Positions 22,546 through 35,034 of a stretch of 64,000 nt of DNA are shown one piece after another. The notes beneath the pieces are model-generated. The model saw only the letters and a list, made by a program, of their open reading frames with translations. It made no database searches and had not been told where the DNA came from. Both the position numbers and the translations under genes were made by a program. The stretch comes from Hypericum androsaemum (taxonomy: Eukaryota; Streptophyta; Magnoliopsida; Malpighiales; Hypericaceae): positions 14,273,912-14,337,911 of the forward strand of contig OZ023188.1 in NCBI GenBank assembly GCA_963995505.1, in the 5' to 3' direction. Positions within the stretch are counted from its first letter, which is position 1. Each line of letters starts with the position of its first letter.

Positions 22546-23115
22546 GAGGGCGACTCGGAATCCTCAAAATTTTTGGTTCGCCCAGTCCGACCGGTCGGAC
22601 CATCGGTCGGACTGAGAATTCTATTTTATATTAATATTATTAAATGAGGTTTAATAAATTTAATTTATCATAAAAAAAGATAAAATACTAAATAATTTCA
22701 AATATTTAGCAACTTTGTTATATAATTTATCTAAACAAAGTCGTCAAACATGAATTAAACAAGTCTAGAAGTACAAGAAAATGATTATACAAATTTTTTT
22801 GTTCGACATATTAGTCCAATCTAATTAACTTAGTTGATATATTATCGAAAATTGTTAAAATCATAAATTTGTTGTGATCCAAAAGTGATATATACGCTCC
22901 GAGTGTGGAAGTTGATATTTTTTCTAAATTAAATCCGATAAAATTGAAAAAATAAACACAAATTTTTATGATCCGGGCGAACTGTGTCACCCGAAAGTAC
23001 CTGACCGGGTGGTCTGACCAGATTCTGGCCGATCGAACCGCTTGCTAGGTTTTAAGAAAAAAATAAACTCAGATTTGGTCCCTGGTAATGGTCTGACCGG
23101 TCGGACCGTAATTTT
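22546..23115. repeat. Repeat-like block with ggtcggaccggt ends
   Basis: Begins with aaaccgacctgg and 'ccgaccggtcggacc', ends with 'ctgaccggtcggaccg' followed by 'taatttttaaaatattgataatta', which resembles the sequence just before it (gcaatattttaaaaacc). It could be a non-autonomous DNA element. Similar ggtcggaccgg motifs occur near 16110 and 47880. No gene seen. Confidence 0.4.
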
Positions 23116-23829
23116 TAAAATATTGATAATTAGTCACTTCATCGACGCAACTCGTAGATTATATATTAATATATATATAACTTAGGCAAAAACAACGAAG
23201 CAAATACTATAATAATGTGGAAATCAACAAAATAGTTACTCTCGCAGCCCATGCCATTAGCATCGAATCCCCATATGTTTGATCGATACTAAACGGAAGC
23301 CAGAAACATTGACTAACAGTGTGCGCATCCGTACATAAGCAAAATAAAGAGCAATAAGCACCTAAACGTTTGAGACATGAATCGAAATCCATATACACTC
23401 TATCATGACATAACGTAAGATATTAAGACAGAAACTGACTTAACTCTAGTTTGATGATTACTCTCTCCATTCTATTTAATTCATTCTTGTATCTCTCCTT
23501 GGAATGCGACCAAAGGCCTTATATTTATAGTCTAAACTACCAGTTAGATTATGATTAGGGGTTACCTAGTAATTTACATTATGCTACCCAAAGTTATTAG
23601 GAATAACTCTACACTACCTTAAATTACTAGTAATTTTGAATAGATTTCTTGATTCTTACAGTTTGTCTCGGCAGATCTCCACATTGGTCTCGACCGCCCA
23701 TCGCTCCCCCCTTCGTGCCACTCTGTAGGCTACGGTTAGGACTTTGTTTTCTATGTGGTTTTTTTTGTTCGTGTATTGTTTTATTCTTTATTGTAACCCG
23801 GTTCCTTAATGCTAGGCTTCACGCCACTA
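23116..23829. other. No recognisable gene
   Basis: AT-rich spacer downstream of copy B. Short open frames only. I see no domain, RNA or clear repeat. Confidence 0.5.
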
Positions 23830-25040
23830 TTCTCTAAAGAAAATGTGAAACACAACCTCTCTCCTCCGGAGAGCCTTCTTTCTCCTTCTGAGTGCTTTCT
23901 ACCCTTTTTAGATGTTTTACCTTCCTTCATCTTCCTTGCCACCACCACCCACTCCTTCCACCACCAACAAAGCCACAACCCATCGCCTTCCTCCCCTCCT
24001 CGTTCATTTTTGAGTCACCGCCTTCCACGGTCGTTCTCCGATCACAAACCTCCTCCTCTCGTGCTAAGTTTTAGCTTAGTTTCCCACTCAACTGAGCAGT
24101 CCGATCTAGTGCTCGGACTCTCTAGAATTCCCTCACCTGTCCCAGCATCTCCAACTATGTCACCCACCATCTCGTGTCTATCCATCACTGCTAGCAATAG
24201 CCTAAGAGCTCGAGACATCGGTCCTCAGTTCTCAGCCCATCCGAAGCTTCCTTGCCATACGAGGTCCTCGCACCACCAGATCTGGCCCTTGTCTGGCGTG
24301 TCAGTGGTGTCACCAGTGGCTGGTCGGAGGGAAGGCCAACAGAACTCCCCTCCAATCTGATTTAGTTTCTATTGCAGTTTTTATTTTCTTTGCTTTATGT
24401 TTATCTTTGTGTCTTATTTATTTTGTTCACTGTGTTGGTTTTTTACCCATGCCCTATGTGTTTAATGGCCTTTTGGATTGTTGGTTATGTGTGTTGTTTG
24501 TTATCTTTTTCTTGGATCAGCCTTGGCTCGATCCAAGATTCGTACGGATCTCGATATTATTCATGTGGTTGCAAGTGGAGAAATTTATCTTGGTTGAACT
24601 TGTTAGACGTTGGCTTTTATTTGCGTGCATCTAGTATGCATTAAAATACCCACGGTTTCGTCTATGATGTTATGTCGTGGTTTTCAGCCATAGCTTATCT
24701 TGGTAGAACTTCACTTTGGTCATTGGCTTTCGTAACTTCTCAACCACCCTTCGGTCTCACCTATGCCATTCTGCTATCTTCGGTTTGGTGTTCGTCGTCT
24801 ATTTGTTGTTTTCACTACTTGTCTATATATTTCCTATTCATGTCTTGCAAGTTCTCACCTTATATATAGGCTTTTTGGCACCCATTCTAAAAAAAAGAGA
24901 TAAAGTATCGTCATGGCAAACAATATTATTCATTATTCGCATCAGTTGTTGCATCAATCATGAATTGGCATTCCGCAACCACATGAATCTGACAAGGTCA
25001 TCAATCAACCAATTAGGTAAAATCAACTCATACAAAATTT
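23830..25040 (+). repeat. Right-hand counterpart of 8085-8530
   Basis: 23830-24100 and 24890-25040 match the left block in inverted orientation. The 24120-24880 part has no counterpart there and may be inserted. It contains T-rich frames with many hydrophobic codons but no family that I recognise. The open frame over 23809-24360 is low-complexity (Ser/Pro-rich) and not convincing as a gene. Confidence 0.55.
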
Positions 25041-25093
25041 AAAAATGATTTACCAGATTGGTCCGCGACATCTTCAGAAATCCATCTCAAGAT

Positions 25094-27600
25094 TTACCAG
25101 ATTGAACTCGCAGAAAAACCCCTACCCTTTTCTCCCTTTCGCCGACCTTTTTTTTTTATTTTTTTTGGCAAAGCTTGCGCCCTTGCTGTGCCGATTACCA
25201 TGGCAGGGGCTCCTCTCGAACGGGGGGGAATGGCCTTTACCATTTTACCACAACTTGTAGCCCTATTTAGGGCTCTCGCGATGTCCGCATCTCTTTGCAT
25301 TTTTAACACTAACCATACGGCTAGGGTTTCTGTGGCTTTTATAAGCGAAGGCGGTGATGAAGGTCCTAGGGAGGCGCTAGCCATTTCTTATCCTCCTTTG
25401 TCAGGGCTCGATACCTCGGCCCTTTTGTCTCTTCAGGCACATTGGTTCTCTCTCCTACAACATCTTTACGGTTCTCTCCCTTCCTTACATAATTTCCCTC
25501 TCCAGGCACCATGCAGTGGAAACTTGGAGGACGTAGACTTGTTTGTGGATGGTGGCGAACAGATCTCTTCTTCAGCGCAGGTTGGAGGCGTTGCATCCCT
25601 ATTTTGTAGCACGCCCAAAGATTGGACAAGCTATGGTAATTATATTAAACCCGTTCTTCATGGTGTTCAATCTGCCGTTATTTTGGATGAAGAACGATTG
25701 GATGTTTGTGATTCGTTTGGAAAGATGGCTCTTATTGGTCAGCTTGTTATGCCAAAAGGATCTAAACCGTGCTTTACCCTTGAGTTTCGTACCTCTATGG
25801 ACAAGGTTTGGCTGGTTTATGGTTGGAAAATATTATCGCTGAGACGGGGATACTTTGGTTTTCAGTTCATGTCAGAGGCAGATCGGAATACAGTTTGAAA
25901 CTTTCCTGTTTGGAAGCTCCCACAAGGGCTGTCACATTTATAACTTTAGGTGCCATATTTTAAGCCCTCCAAGTTTGTCACCACTTCAGCGAAGGTATAG
26001 GTTAAACCGGTAGGTCTTGGCATGGAGCATATTTCTAGGGACATTATTTTTTGATTGGCTACGATGGCTGGCACTCCTATTCATTTGGATTCGGAAGCAC
26101 TTAACAGGTTTAATGGGGCTGATGTCCGTGTTCTCATGGATGTGGACCTGTCAAAGCCTCGTCGAGATCAAGCTCTATTAGAGTTGGTACATGATAATAC
26201 TTTGGTTGTTCTTATGTACGAGGACTTGCCTCTATTTTGTGATCATTGCAAGGTTCTCGGTCATCCTATTGATAAATGTCATAAGTTGCACATGCCTAGC
26301 AATGATACGAGGAAGAAAGATGTGGCTTTTGGTAAGCGAGTGGTGCAAGACTTTTGTCCCGTTGAGAACTTTGCTCATCAGGGGCTGTCCAAGAAGGTTT
26401 GGGTGCAAAAAGTGGTTACTTCTCCTTCTAATATTGCTACAGCTCAAACTATACATGAGATTTTGGGGATCTCCACATCAAATGACTTTTATGCATTACG
26501 TGAGGATGAAAATAGGATGAACTTTTGGAGCCTTCTATGGCGTGCTTGACGGACAACGAGCTTTTGACTACTACAGACCAGTTATCTCCTCCGCGGGTTT
26601 TGAACGGGCAAAAGGAAATTTTGGTCGATGAATTTGGTAAGGAGTTGCTCCGTAATGTGGCAATTGGTACATGTTTAGATCCTACTTTGGGTACAGCTTC
26701 TAAGGATTTACTTTATAATGTGGCTCTTAGTACACATTTAGCTCATGTTTTAGGCACACATGCAATTTTGAGAAGGATGTGGAGGTTCCTGTTTCTCAGG
26801 AGTTAGGAATGGACCTTAAGGGAGTACATGCTCTTGCATTGGTTCTGTCTCAGTCTCATGCACAGGTGGAGATGGCTAATATACAAATGGAGCATGCAAG
26901 TAATATGAGGGTTACTGATTTGAATATGGAGGCTGACCAGGTTGTGGTCGAATAAGAGAATTGTGTCTTGGATATGGAGGCTGAATTGGATTACACTTTT
27001 TTCATCTTATTTCAGGAGTTGAATATGGATGGTGATAGTACGCCTATGAGGAGTGGTGTGCGGATTGAGAAAACTTTGGAGGCCACTCTGAGTACGTGTC
27101 AGCGGACTATCAATGCTATTGTCACAGAACCATTGACCCCGAATTTATGCAAGTCGAAAGCAGTCTTAGATTCCGGTTCGGTTGGAAACTCTAGCACGTC
27201 AAGCTCACACGAGGCTTTGGTCACGGCCGGGAAGGTGACATATGTGACCATGGGGGGTGTATTACCCACAAACACATCAAATAAGAAGAAATCAGGTTCC
27301 AATTGCTCCAAGAGCAAGGGTTTGAAGCCGGGTTTTCTTGGCCAGGGAGTTTTTATTCTACAGGGTTCCTCGCCTTCAATATTTGTCCGAGCTTCGGCAT
27401 TACCTTTTATGGACACCATGCTTATCCTGGGTCAGGAAGTTACTAAGGTCGTTATTTTTTCTGACAACGATGATCTTCCGAAGTCTTTGCAGTTCACGGG
27501 ATTGATGACGAAGAACATGAACAACTCCTGGGCGGACGAGGTAGATTTGTAGCTGGACTTGGAGGATCTTGGCCCACCGCCTGCCAAGAACACTCACTTC
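25094..27600 (+). pseudogene. L1 LINE ORF1 relic (DUF4283/zinc-knuckle type), right copy
   Basis: Plus-strand frames of 236, 164, 93 and 194 codons follow one another and together match the minus-strand relic at 5540-8040. The second has LMDVDLSKPRRDQAL followed by a zinc knuckle CDHCKVLGHPIDKCH (26240-26285), the usual C-terminal signature of plant L1 ORF1. Stops and frameshifts separate the pieces. No ORF2 is attached. The relic lies upstream of copy C, with the young gypsy element inserted between them. Confidence 0.72.
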
Positions 27601-27657
27601 CAAGCGAGGAAGAAAACTGGGACTGCTTACACCAGTGAGGATCTTTGTTGGTCGGAA

Positions 27658-27766
27658 AGTAGGTATTTTGAAAAGATAAAGACCCTACTGATAATTTTAT
27701 TTTACCAAACTTGGAGGATAAAAGTAGGTATTTTGAAAAGATAAAGACCCTACTGATAATTTTGTC
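27658..27766. repeat. Tandem pair of about 42 bp
   Basis: The string 'agtaggtattttgaaaagat' followed by aaagaccctactgataatttt occurs at about 27658 and again at about 27725, period near 66 bp. The two copies are essentially identical. Confidence 0.85.
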
Positions 27767-27779
27767 AAATTACAAAGAC

Positions 27780-28009
27780 CTGAGGGCAATTTACCATTAA
27801 AAAAATGTCATTCACTAAACTTTTTTGTCCTTTCAAAATTAATCTTCAACGTTCAAATTTCCTTGATTTTGACGAATTGTTCAGAAAGCGAAAGACAAAA
27901 TGTCATACGTGGGACCTAATTTGTAACTATAATAAGTATCACCATTTCAACCACAGCAAGCCCCACCGAGAAAAAAATTCCACAAAAGCAAGAACAAACG
28001 AGACTCATG
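27780..28009 (+). repeat. CAD upstream module, distal part, copy C side
   Basis: Matches 5319-5450 (inverted), 57380-57500 and 63570-63720 (both inverted). It continues as 34822-35030 after the gypsy element, showing that the element landed inside this flank. Confidence 0.75.
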
Positions 28010-28014
28010 GACCA

Positions 28015-28819
28015 TGATGTGAGCAAGCCTAAGGACGCACCTACTATCAAGCTTGTAGACTCGAAGCAAGTTCAAGTTCCGATTGGGCCAATGACAAGAG
28101 CACGAGCTAGGAAGTTGCAATCTGACTTCAATGGATTAATGGAAGAAGTTTGGGCTCAATCAAGTGCGTGGAGGACCAAGGACGTCCAAGAAGCCCAAGG
28201 GAGGCCCATGCACGTTTTGGAGGCTGAATGGGAAGCTTGACATGCACGAAAGCTTCTAGATGCATGCGCACATGGAGAATCAATAAGAATCAGCCTATTT
28301 AGGCCGTGCATCTAATTGTTTTGGACATGCAACTAGTAGCTATTCTATTAGATATTATTTGCTTATATTATTCCTTGTTTAGTTGCATAAGTTCGGCCAG
28401 AATCTCCTTAGAATAGGAAAGAGAGTTTTGGCCAGCCTTTGAATTCCTTTTAAGGAGTTAGCTTGTTTAGGAATATTTTGGTACTTTGGGAGCCTATATA
28501 AAGAGGACTCCTAGCAATAAAACGTACACACACAATTCGGAAATACTTAGCATTGGCTAGTTGAGAGTTTGATACTCGTTTGTTCTTGCTTAGGCTGGTG
28601 AGTCGTCTTGGCTAGAATTTATCCTTCACTTATCAAGCGGATATTCCATCCCCGCTTGTGGCGTGATACGACCTTAGGTCAAGGTTCAGAAGCCCTTGCA
28701 GCGGGTTGAGGTACAAATTCGTGCCTTAGTTCGTGTAAGTTCTTGTGAGTTGTGATCTGTTCCATTCTAAAGTAACAAACGGTCCGAGTTGTGAATCTTT
28801 TCCGCGGAGATTCATATCA
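28015..28819 (+). repeat. 5' LTR of the gypsy element
   Basis: 805 bp, begins TGATGTGAGC and ends ATATCA. It has a TATA-like tatataaag at 28495-28503 and aataaa at 28517-28522. An open frame at 28007-28240 is the duplicate of the polyprotein C-terminus, not a gene. Confidence 0.96.
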
Positions 28820-28821
28820 GT

Positions 28822-28833
28822 TGGTATCAGAGC
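28822..28833 (+). promoter_or_regulatory. Primer-binding site, tRNA-Met type
   Basis: tggtatcagagc, two bases after the LTR end. It is complementary to the 3' end of plant initiator methionine tRNA, the usual primer of Ty3/gypsy chromoviruses and many copia elements. Confidence 0.93.
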
Positions 28834-28968
28834 TTAGCTTGTTACTTTAGTTCATTATCCTTGTTATTTTTGTTCTTGTTGGTTCGTTTTGTTGCTTGTT
28901 ATTTTTTTGTTCTTGTTGGTTCGTTTTCTCTCCTCGCTGTTTGAGAGAAAAGAGAGGAAAACAAACGA

Positions 28969-29001
28969 GTGAAGCAAGAAAAGAAAGAAAAGAAAAGAAA
29001 G

Positions 29002-29032
<31 letters not shown>

Positions 29033-29062
29033 AAAGGAAAGAAAAGAAAAAGAAAAAGGAAG
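28969..29062. repeat. Purine-rich (A/G) low-complexity tract
   Basis: About 95 bases of aaaag/gaaa repeats in the untranslated leader between primer site and gag. The frames over it are low-complexity artefacts. Confidence 0.9.
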
Positions 29063-29449
29063 CCGCAAGCTAAAGAGGAAGCAAGCTAAATTGGAAGTCT
29101 CAAGCTAAAGAGGAAGCAAATCCGAGGGAAGCTAGCAAACTAAGGAGGCGCAACAGCTGATCAAGAAAGGAGACGAGCAAGACTAAAAGAAAGACCAAAG
29201 AGGAACTTTAACATTCTGTTTGTTAAAGCGTAAAGCTCAAGCAAGGCCGTTCTAGCCTTAGTAAGAACATACAAGTATCACGAGAGGAAAAAGGCAAGAG
29301 TGTGCGAGTACCTTAGAGAGAAAAGCCAAATATTTGAGTGCAAACACGAGTGAACTTGAGTGCACCTTATATTGAGAGTATACACGTAAGGGAGTGAGCT
29401 TGTGAGGCCATATTTTTTTTCTTACTAACCAATTTTTCTTGCAGCAAAC

Positions 29450-32400
29450 ATGTCGCATGAAGGTCAAAATATGGGAAACATAGACCTTAAGTTATTAGTG
29501 GATGCCTTGGCCGGGAAGCTTGAGCAGATGGTGCAAGCTCAGATGGAGCCTTTGCAACTACGCGTGGATGCCGTGGAGAATTCTCGTGACAACCCCCAAA
29601 CGCGAGGCGAACTCCAAAGGCGTAGGAGAGGAGTACCTATTGGAGAATCGAGCGGAGCTGATTCTGAGTCGGAAGAAGGCGTAGGCTCTACAAGGAGTCT
29701 TAGGAGAGCAAGAACAAACCGTCCACCTAGGGAGGCAAGGCCAAGGAGAGACGACAACATAGGAAGTATCAAACTGAAGATACCTTCCTTTGCAGGTCGT
29801 TCTGACCCGGAGGCATACTTGGAGTGGGAGAAGAAGATTGAGTTCGTGTTTGATTGCCACAATAGCTCCGAAGAAAAGAAGGTAAAACTTGCCATCACCG
29901 AATTCACTGATTATGCTATAACTTGGTGGGATCAACTTGTGACTAGCAGGAGGAGAAATAGAGAACGCCCTATAGCTACTTGGGAAGACATGAAAGTGGT
30001 GATGAGGAAGAGATTTGTTCCAAGTCATTACTATAGAGAGCTGTATAAGAGGTTACAAGGAATGAGGCAAGGAAGTTTGAGTGTGGAGGAGTATTTCAAA
30101 CAGATGGAGATGGCCATGATTAGAGCTGATATAGAAGAAGATAGAGAAGTTACAATGGCAAGGTTCTTGAATGGACTCAATCCTGAAATTCAAGACAAAG
30201 TTGAGTTGCAACACTATGTGGAGTTGGAGGACATGGTGCATATGGCAACGAAAATTGAGAAGCAACTCAAGAGAGGAGAAGGGAGAACAAGAGCTACATC
30301 GAATTCTACTTGGAAGCCAAACTACCAAAAGAAGTTTGACAAGCCACAAGCAGCCAAAGTAGAGCATAAATCCGAGAGTTCTCAAGCTAATTCTCAAAGG
30401 AAAGTGGAAGTCACTCCAGCTATGAACCGTGACATCAAGTGCTTTAAGTGTCAAGGAAGAGGGCACATCTCAAGTCAATGCCCTAACAAGCAAGCAATGA
30501 TGATCAAGGAAAGTGGAGAGATTGAAACTGAAGAAGAGGATTCGGAGCATGAGAGCATGCCTTCTTTGGAGGACGTATCCGAGGAAGAGTACCAAGCTGC
30601 TGAGAGGCTCACTCTTGTGTCTAGAAGAGCATTGAATGTGCAAGTGAAAGAAGAAAATGATGTGGCTCAAAGAGAAAATATTTTTCACACAAGGTGCTAT
30701 GTCAAAGACAAGGTGTGTAGTGTCATCATAGATGGAGGAAGTTGTGCTAATGTTGCAAGCACTACTATGGTGGAGAAGTTAGGGTTACTCACGGGAAAAC
30801 ACCCTAAGCCTTACAAACTACAATGGCTGAATGATAGTGGAGAAGTACGAGTGATGAAGCAAGTATTGGTAGCATTCCGCATTGGCAACTATGAGGATGA
30901 AGTGTTGTGTGATGTTGTACCAATGCAAGCTGGTCACCTATTGTTAGGAAGGCCGTGGCAGTTTGATAGGAAAGTGCATCATGATGGCTACACCAACAAG
31001 TATTCATTTATACTTAAGAAGAGAGTAATCACCTTGGCACCCTTGTCACCATCACAAGTTTGTGAAGATCAACGTCAGTTGCAAAAAGAAAGTGATGAGC
31101 AAAGAGAGCGTGACAAGAAGAAAAAGAATGAGAGGAGAGAAGAAGCCGAAAAAAAGATAAGAAAAACGGCCAATGGAGAGGAAAAGATTGAGAAAACAAA
31201 AGAAGCCGGAAAAACAGAAATTAAAACAGCCAAAGAGAGAAAACCCGAGAGTTGGAAAAAGAGTTACTATGTGGGAACAAGTGATATTAAGCAAGCATGC
31301 TTTGAAAAGAAGCCTATGATCTTACTTCGGTATAGAGAGGCGCTTTTAAACACTAACGAGCTTGAACCACATGTACCTAGTGCGGTTGTGTCTCTTTTGC
31401 AGGATTACAAGGATGTCTTTCCCGACGAGCTACCACCTGGTTTGCCACCTATTCGTGGGATTGAACATCATATAGACTTTGTTCCGGGAGCTGCCATACC
31501 TAACCGTCCCGCATATAGAAGCAATCCTGAAGAAACAAAGGAGCTTGAGAAGCAAGTCAACGAGCTATTGGCGAAAGGGTACGTGAGAGAGAGCATGAGT
31601 CCATGTGCTGTTCCAGTCCTACTTGTGCCCAAGAAGGATAAAACATGGAGAATGTGTGTTGATTGCCGAGCAGTCAACAACATAACGGTAAAATATCGTC
31701 ACCCTATCCCTCGTTTAGATGACATGTTAGATGAGTTGCATGGTTCTTGCATGTTTTCTAAGATTGATTTGAAGAGTGGTTATCATCAAATTAGGATGAA
31801 AGAAGGAGATGAGTGGAAGACTGCTTTTAAAACTAAGTATGGGTTGTATGAGTGGATGGTCATGCCATTTGGTTTGTCCAACGCACCTAGCACGTTTATG
31901 CGACTCATGAATCATGTTCTACGTCCATTCATTGGTAAATTTGTAGTTGTTTACTTTGATGATATACTCATTTATAGCAAGAGCATGGAGGATCATCTAG
32001 AACATTTGAAATCTGTCTTAGATGCACTTAGAGAAGAACAATTGTTTGCTAACTTGAAGAAGTGCACCTTTTGTACGGATAAGCTTGTATTCTTGGGTTT
32101 TGTTGTTGGAGCTAACGGAATACAGGTTGATGAAGAAAAGATCCGAGCTATCCGTGAATGGCCAAGCCCTACAAGTGTTGCTAATGTTAGGAGCTTTCAT
32201 GGACTAGCTAGTTTTTATAGGAGATTTGTGAAGGACTTCAGTAGCATAGCCGCACCCATAACTGAAGTCATCAAGAAGAACGTGGGCTTTACTTGGGGAG
32301 AAGCTCAAGGGAAGGCTTTCCAACTACTAAAAGGGAAGTTGACTAATGCACCCTTGTTAGCTTTACCTAATTTCTCTAAGACTTTTGAAATAGAGTGTGA

Positions 32401-34237
32401 TGCTTCTGGTGTAGGAATTGGAGCTGTCCTTATGCAAGAAGGAAGACCCATTGCATACTTTAGTGAGAAACTAAGTGGTGCAACCTTGAATTACCCGACC
32501 TATGACAAGGAGTTGTACGCACTAGTTCGAGCATTGGAGACGTGGCAGCATTACTTGTGGCCAAAGGAGTTTGTGATTCACACTGATCATGAGTCACTCA
32601 AGCACTTAAAGGGGCAACACAAGCTGAACAAGAGGCATGCACGATGGGTGGAATTCATTGAGACATTTCCTTATGTCATTCGCTACAAGCAAGGTAAGGA
32701 AAATGTAGTGGCTGATGCACTATCACGAAGGTACGCCTTGATCTCAACTCTTGATGCTAAACTACTTGGCTTTGAACACATTAAGGAGATGTATGTTGAT
32801 GATGTTGATTTTGGCGAGTTGTTTAGATCAACTGAAAGAAGTGCATTTGGTAAGTTCTTTCGTAATGAAGGTTACCTATTTCGTGAAAACAAACTTTGTG
32901 TGCCTAATTGTTCGATGCGAGAATTACTAATTCAGGAGGCACATGGAGGTGGCTTAATGGGGCATTTTGGAATTGCAAAGACCTTGGCAATGCTACAAGA
33001 TCATTTCTTTTGGCCACACATGAAGAGAGACGTTGAGAGAGTTTGTGGTCGTTGCATCACTTGCAAGCAAGCCAAGTCAAAGGTAAAACCCCATAGTTTG
33101 TACACCCCACTACCTATACCTAGTGAGCCCTGGATTGATATCTCTATGGATTTTGTGTTAGGCCTACCTAGGACTAAGCGTGGAAGAGATTCAATTTTTG
33201 TGGTAGTGGATAGGTTTTCTAAGATGGCACATTTCATTCCATGTCATAAAACTGATGATGCTTCAAACATTGCTGATTTGTTCTTTAGAGAGGTTGTTAG
33301 GTTACATGGCATGCCTAGGACAATTATCTCTGATAGAGATGCTAAATTCCTAAGTTACTTTTGGAAGACCTTGTGGTGCAAGTTAGGTACTAAGTTGTTG
33401 TTTTCTACTACTTGTCATCCTCAAACTGATGGTCAAACTGAAGTAGTAAATAGGACTTTGTCTACACTTTTGAGAGCACTCATTAAGCATAACATTAAGA
33501 CTTGGGAAGATTGTTTGCCTCATGTTGAGTTTGCTTATAATCGTTCTGTCCATTCAGCTACTCAATTCTCACCATTTGAGCTTGTTTATGGATTTAATCC
33601 TTTGACCCCATTGGATTTATCACCTCTACCTTCGAGTGAGCATGTTAACTTAGATGGCAAGAAGAAAGCTGAATTTGTCAAGCAGTTACATGAGAAAGCT
33701 AGAATGAACATCGAGAAGCGCACGGAGCACTATGCAAGGCAAGCAAACAAAGGAAGGCACAAGGTTGTCTTTGAGCCGGGCGATTGGGTTTGGCTACATA
33801 TGAGGAAGGAGCGTTTTCCTGTCCAAAGACGTTCAAAGTTGCTACCACGGGGAGATGGTCCATTCCAAGTGATAGAACGCATCCATGATAATGCCTACAA
33901 GCTAGACCTTCCGGGTGAGTATAATGTAAGTGCTTCGTTTAACGTGGTTGACTTGAGTCCGTTTGATGTCGGTGATGATTTGAGGACAAATCCTTTTCAA
34001 GAGGAGGGGAATGATGTGAGCAAGCCTAAGGACGCACCTACTATCAAGCTTGTAGACTCGAAGCAAGTTCAAGTTCCGATTGGGCCAATGACAAGAGCAC
34101 GAGCTAGGAAGTTGCAATCTGACTTCAATGGATTAATGGAAGAAGTTTGGGCTCAATCAAGTGCGTGGAGGACCAAGGACGTCCAAGAAGCCCAAGGGAG
34201 GCCCATGCACGTTTTGGAGGCTGAATGGGAAGCTTGA
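29450..34237 (+). CDS. Gypsy gag-pol polyprotein, 1595 aa, intact
   Basis: One uninterrupted frame in the usual order. Gag domain about residues 105-275; zinc knuckle [14 protein letters not shown] 331-344; protease with [12 protein letters not shown], Asp428; RT about 690-910 with YFDD at 835-838; RNase H about 978-1094 with Asp984; integrase with an HHCC zinc region about 1163-1205 and catalytic Asp1234, Asp1295, Glu1331 (D-x35-E intact), then a GPF motif near 1470. The protease has DGG rather than DSG/DTG, seen in some gypsy lineages. The last 75 residues, including the basic [11 protein letters not shown] stretch, are encoded by the 3' LTR. No internal stop or frameshift, so the product could be active. 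The start is the first ATG after the leader. Confidence 0.95.
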   Translation: MSHEGQNMGNIDLKLLVDALAGKLEQMVQAQMEPLQLRVDAVENSRDNPQTRGELQRRRRGVPIGESSGADSESEEGVGSTRSLRRARTNRPPREARPRRDDNIGSIKLKIPSFAGRSDPEAYLEWEKKIEFVFDCHNSSEEKKVKLAITEFTDYAITWWDQLVTSRRRNRERPIATWEDMKVVMRKRFVPSHYYRELYKRLQGMRQGSLSVEEYFKQMEMAMIRADIEEDREVTMARFLNGLNPEIQDKVELQHYVELEDMVHMATKIEKQLKRGEGRTRATSNSTWKPNYQKKFDKPQAAKVEHKSESSQANSQRKVEVTPAMNRDIKCFKCQGRGHISSQCPNKQAMMIKESGEIETEEEDSEHESMPSLEDVSEEEYQAAERLTLVSRRALNVQVKEENDVAQRENIFHTRCYVKDKVCSVIIDGGSCANVASTTMVEKLGLLTGKHPKPYKLQWLNDSGEVRVMKQVLVAFRIGNYEDEVLCDVVPMQAGHLLLGRPWQFDRKVHHDGYTNKYSFILKKRVITLAPLSPSQVCEDQRQLQKESDEQRERDKKKKNERREEAEKKIRKTANGEEKIEKTKEAGKTEIKTAKERKPESWKKSYYVGTSDIKQACFEKKPMILLRYREALLNTNELEPHVPSAVVSLLQDYKDVFPDELPPGLPPIRGIEHHIDFVPGAAIPNRPAYRSNPEETKELEKQVNELLAKGYVRESMSPCAVPVLLVPKKDKTWRMCVDCRAVNNITVKYRHPIPRLDDMLDELHGSCMFSKIDLKSGYHQIRMKEGDEWKTAFKTKYGLYEWMVMPFGLSNAPSTFMRLMNHVLRPFIGKFVVVYFDDILIYSKSMEDHLEHLKSVLDALREEQLFANLKKCTFCTDKLVFLGFVVGANGIQVDEEKIRAIREWPSPTSVANVRSFHGLASFYRRFVKDFSSIAAPITEVIKKNVGFTWGEAQGKAFQLLKGKLTNAPLLALPNFSKTFEIECDASGVGIGAVLMQEGRPIAYFSEKLSGATLNYPTYDKELYALVRALETWQHYLWPKEFVIHTDHESLKHLKGQHKLNKRHARWVEFIETFPYVIRYKQGKENVVADALSRRYALISTLDAKLLGFEHIKEMYVDDVDFGELFRSTERSAFGKFFRNEGYLFRENKLCVPNCSMRELLIQEAHGGGLMGHFGIAKTLAMLQDHFFWPHMKRDVERVCGRCITCKQAKSKVKPHSLYTPLPIPSEPWIDISMDFVLGLPRTKRGRDSIFVVVDRFSKMAHFIPCHKTDDASNIADLFFREVVRLHGMPRTIISDRDAKFLSYFWKTLWCKLGTKLLFSTTCHPQTDGQTEVVNRTLSTLLRALIKHNIKTWEDCLPHVEFAYNRSVHSATQFSPFELVYGFNPLTPLDLSPLPSSEHVNLDGKKKAEFVKQLHEKARMNIEKRTEHYARQANKGRHKVVFEPGDWVWLHMRKERFPVQRRSKLLPRGDGPFQVIERIHDNAYKLDLPGEYNVSASFNVVDLSPFDVGDDLRTNPFQEEGNDVSKPKDAPTIKLVDSKQVQVPIGPMTRARARKLQSDFNGLMEEVWAQSSAWRTKDVQEAQGRPMHVLEAEWEA
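34001..34011 (+). promoter_or_regulatory. Polypurine tract
   Basis: gaggaggggaa immediately before the 3' LTR, the expected plus-strand primer. It is also part of the polyprotein coding sequence (EEGN), because the frame continues into the LTR. Confidence 0.9.
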
Positions 34238-34816
34238 CATGCACGAAAGCTTCTAGATGCATGCGCACATGGAGAATCAAGAAGAATCAGCCTATTTAGG
34301 CCGTGCATCTAATTGTTTTGGACGTGCAACTAGTAGCTATTCTATTAGATATTATTTGCTTATATTATTCCTTGTTTAGTTGCATAAGTTCGGCCAGAAT
34401 CTCCTTAGAATAGGAAAGAGAGTTTTGGCCAGCCTTTGAATTCCTTTTAAGGAGTTAGCTTGTTTAGGAATATTTTGGTACTTTGGGAGCCTATATAAAG
34501 AGGACTCCTAGCAATAAAACGTACACACACAATTCGGAAATACTTAGCATTGGCTAGTTGAGAGTTTGATACTCGTTTGTTCTTGCTTAGGCTGGTGAGT
34601 CGTCTTGGCTAGAATTTATCCTTCACTTATCAAGCGGATATTCCATCCCCGCTTGTGGCGTGATACGACCTTAGGTCAAGGTTCAGAAGCCCTTGCAGCG
34701 GGTTGAGGTACAAATTCGTGCCTTAGTTCGTGTAAGTTCTTGTGAGTTGTGATCTGTTCCATTCTAAAGTAACAAACGGTCCGAGTTGTGAATCTTTTCC
34801 GCGGAGATTCATATCA
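34012..34816 (+). repeat. 3' LTR of the gypsy element
   Basis: 805 bp. The first 226 bases encode the polyprotein C-terminus and stop codon. TATA-like tatataaag near 34492, aataaa near 34514. It differs from the 5' LTR at two positions. Confidence 0.96.
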
Positions 34817-34821
34817 GACCA

Positions 34822-35030
34822 CATCAATTCTTAGACACTAATAATTGTCTTCTAAAGATGTTTTTAATTTAAATTATAAGAATGTAAAATATTATTAAAA
34901 AAATTATCTTCTAAATAATGTATGATAATTCGAGCATGAATACAACAAATTCATTAAAAAAATAATGTCTTTTTAAGGAAAAAACTAATGTTCAATATCA
35001 TGGTTTAGCTCACCTGGTACCCCGCAAAAA
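34822..35030 (+). repeat. CAD upstream module, proximal part, copy C
   Basis: AT-rich flank with 'acactaataattgtcttctaa' and 'cgagcatgaatacaac' strings that recur, partly inverted, at about 57160-57290 and 62520-62640. No gene. It separates the gypsy element from the copy C promoter. Confidence 0.65.
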
Positions 35031-35034
35031 CAAA

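Larger units (their letters stand above)
28015..34816 (+). mobile_element. Complete young Ty3/gypsy LTR retrotransposon
   Basis: 6802 bp, flanked by the perfect 5-bp duplication gacca (28010-28014 and 34817-34821). It has two 805-bp LTRs (TG...CA) with two differences by eye (near 28284 and 28325 of the left copy), a tRNA-Met type primer site, a polypurine tract and one uninterrupted polyprotein frame. All parts needed for transposition are visible. The single gag-pol frame, integrase C-terminus with a GPF motif and the reading frame running into the 3' LTR fit a chromovirus, perhaps CRM/Galadriel-like; the clade needs a tree. Confidence 0.96.

Noticed and set aside
23809..24360. 183-codon Ser/Pro-rich gene
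   Set aside because: Low-complexity frame in a block that is repeated, diverged and not open, at 8285-8530.
28007..28240. Separate 77-codon gene upstream of the gypsy element
   Set aside because: It is the 5' LTR copy of the polyprotein C-terminus.
28847..29108. Lys/Glu-rich and Phe/Ser-rich frames
   Set aside because: Translation of the A/G low-complexity tract in the gypsy leader.
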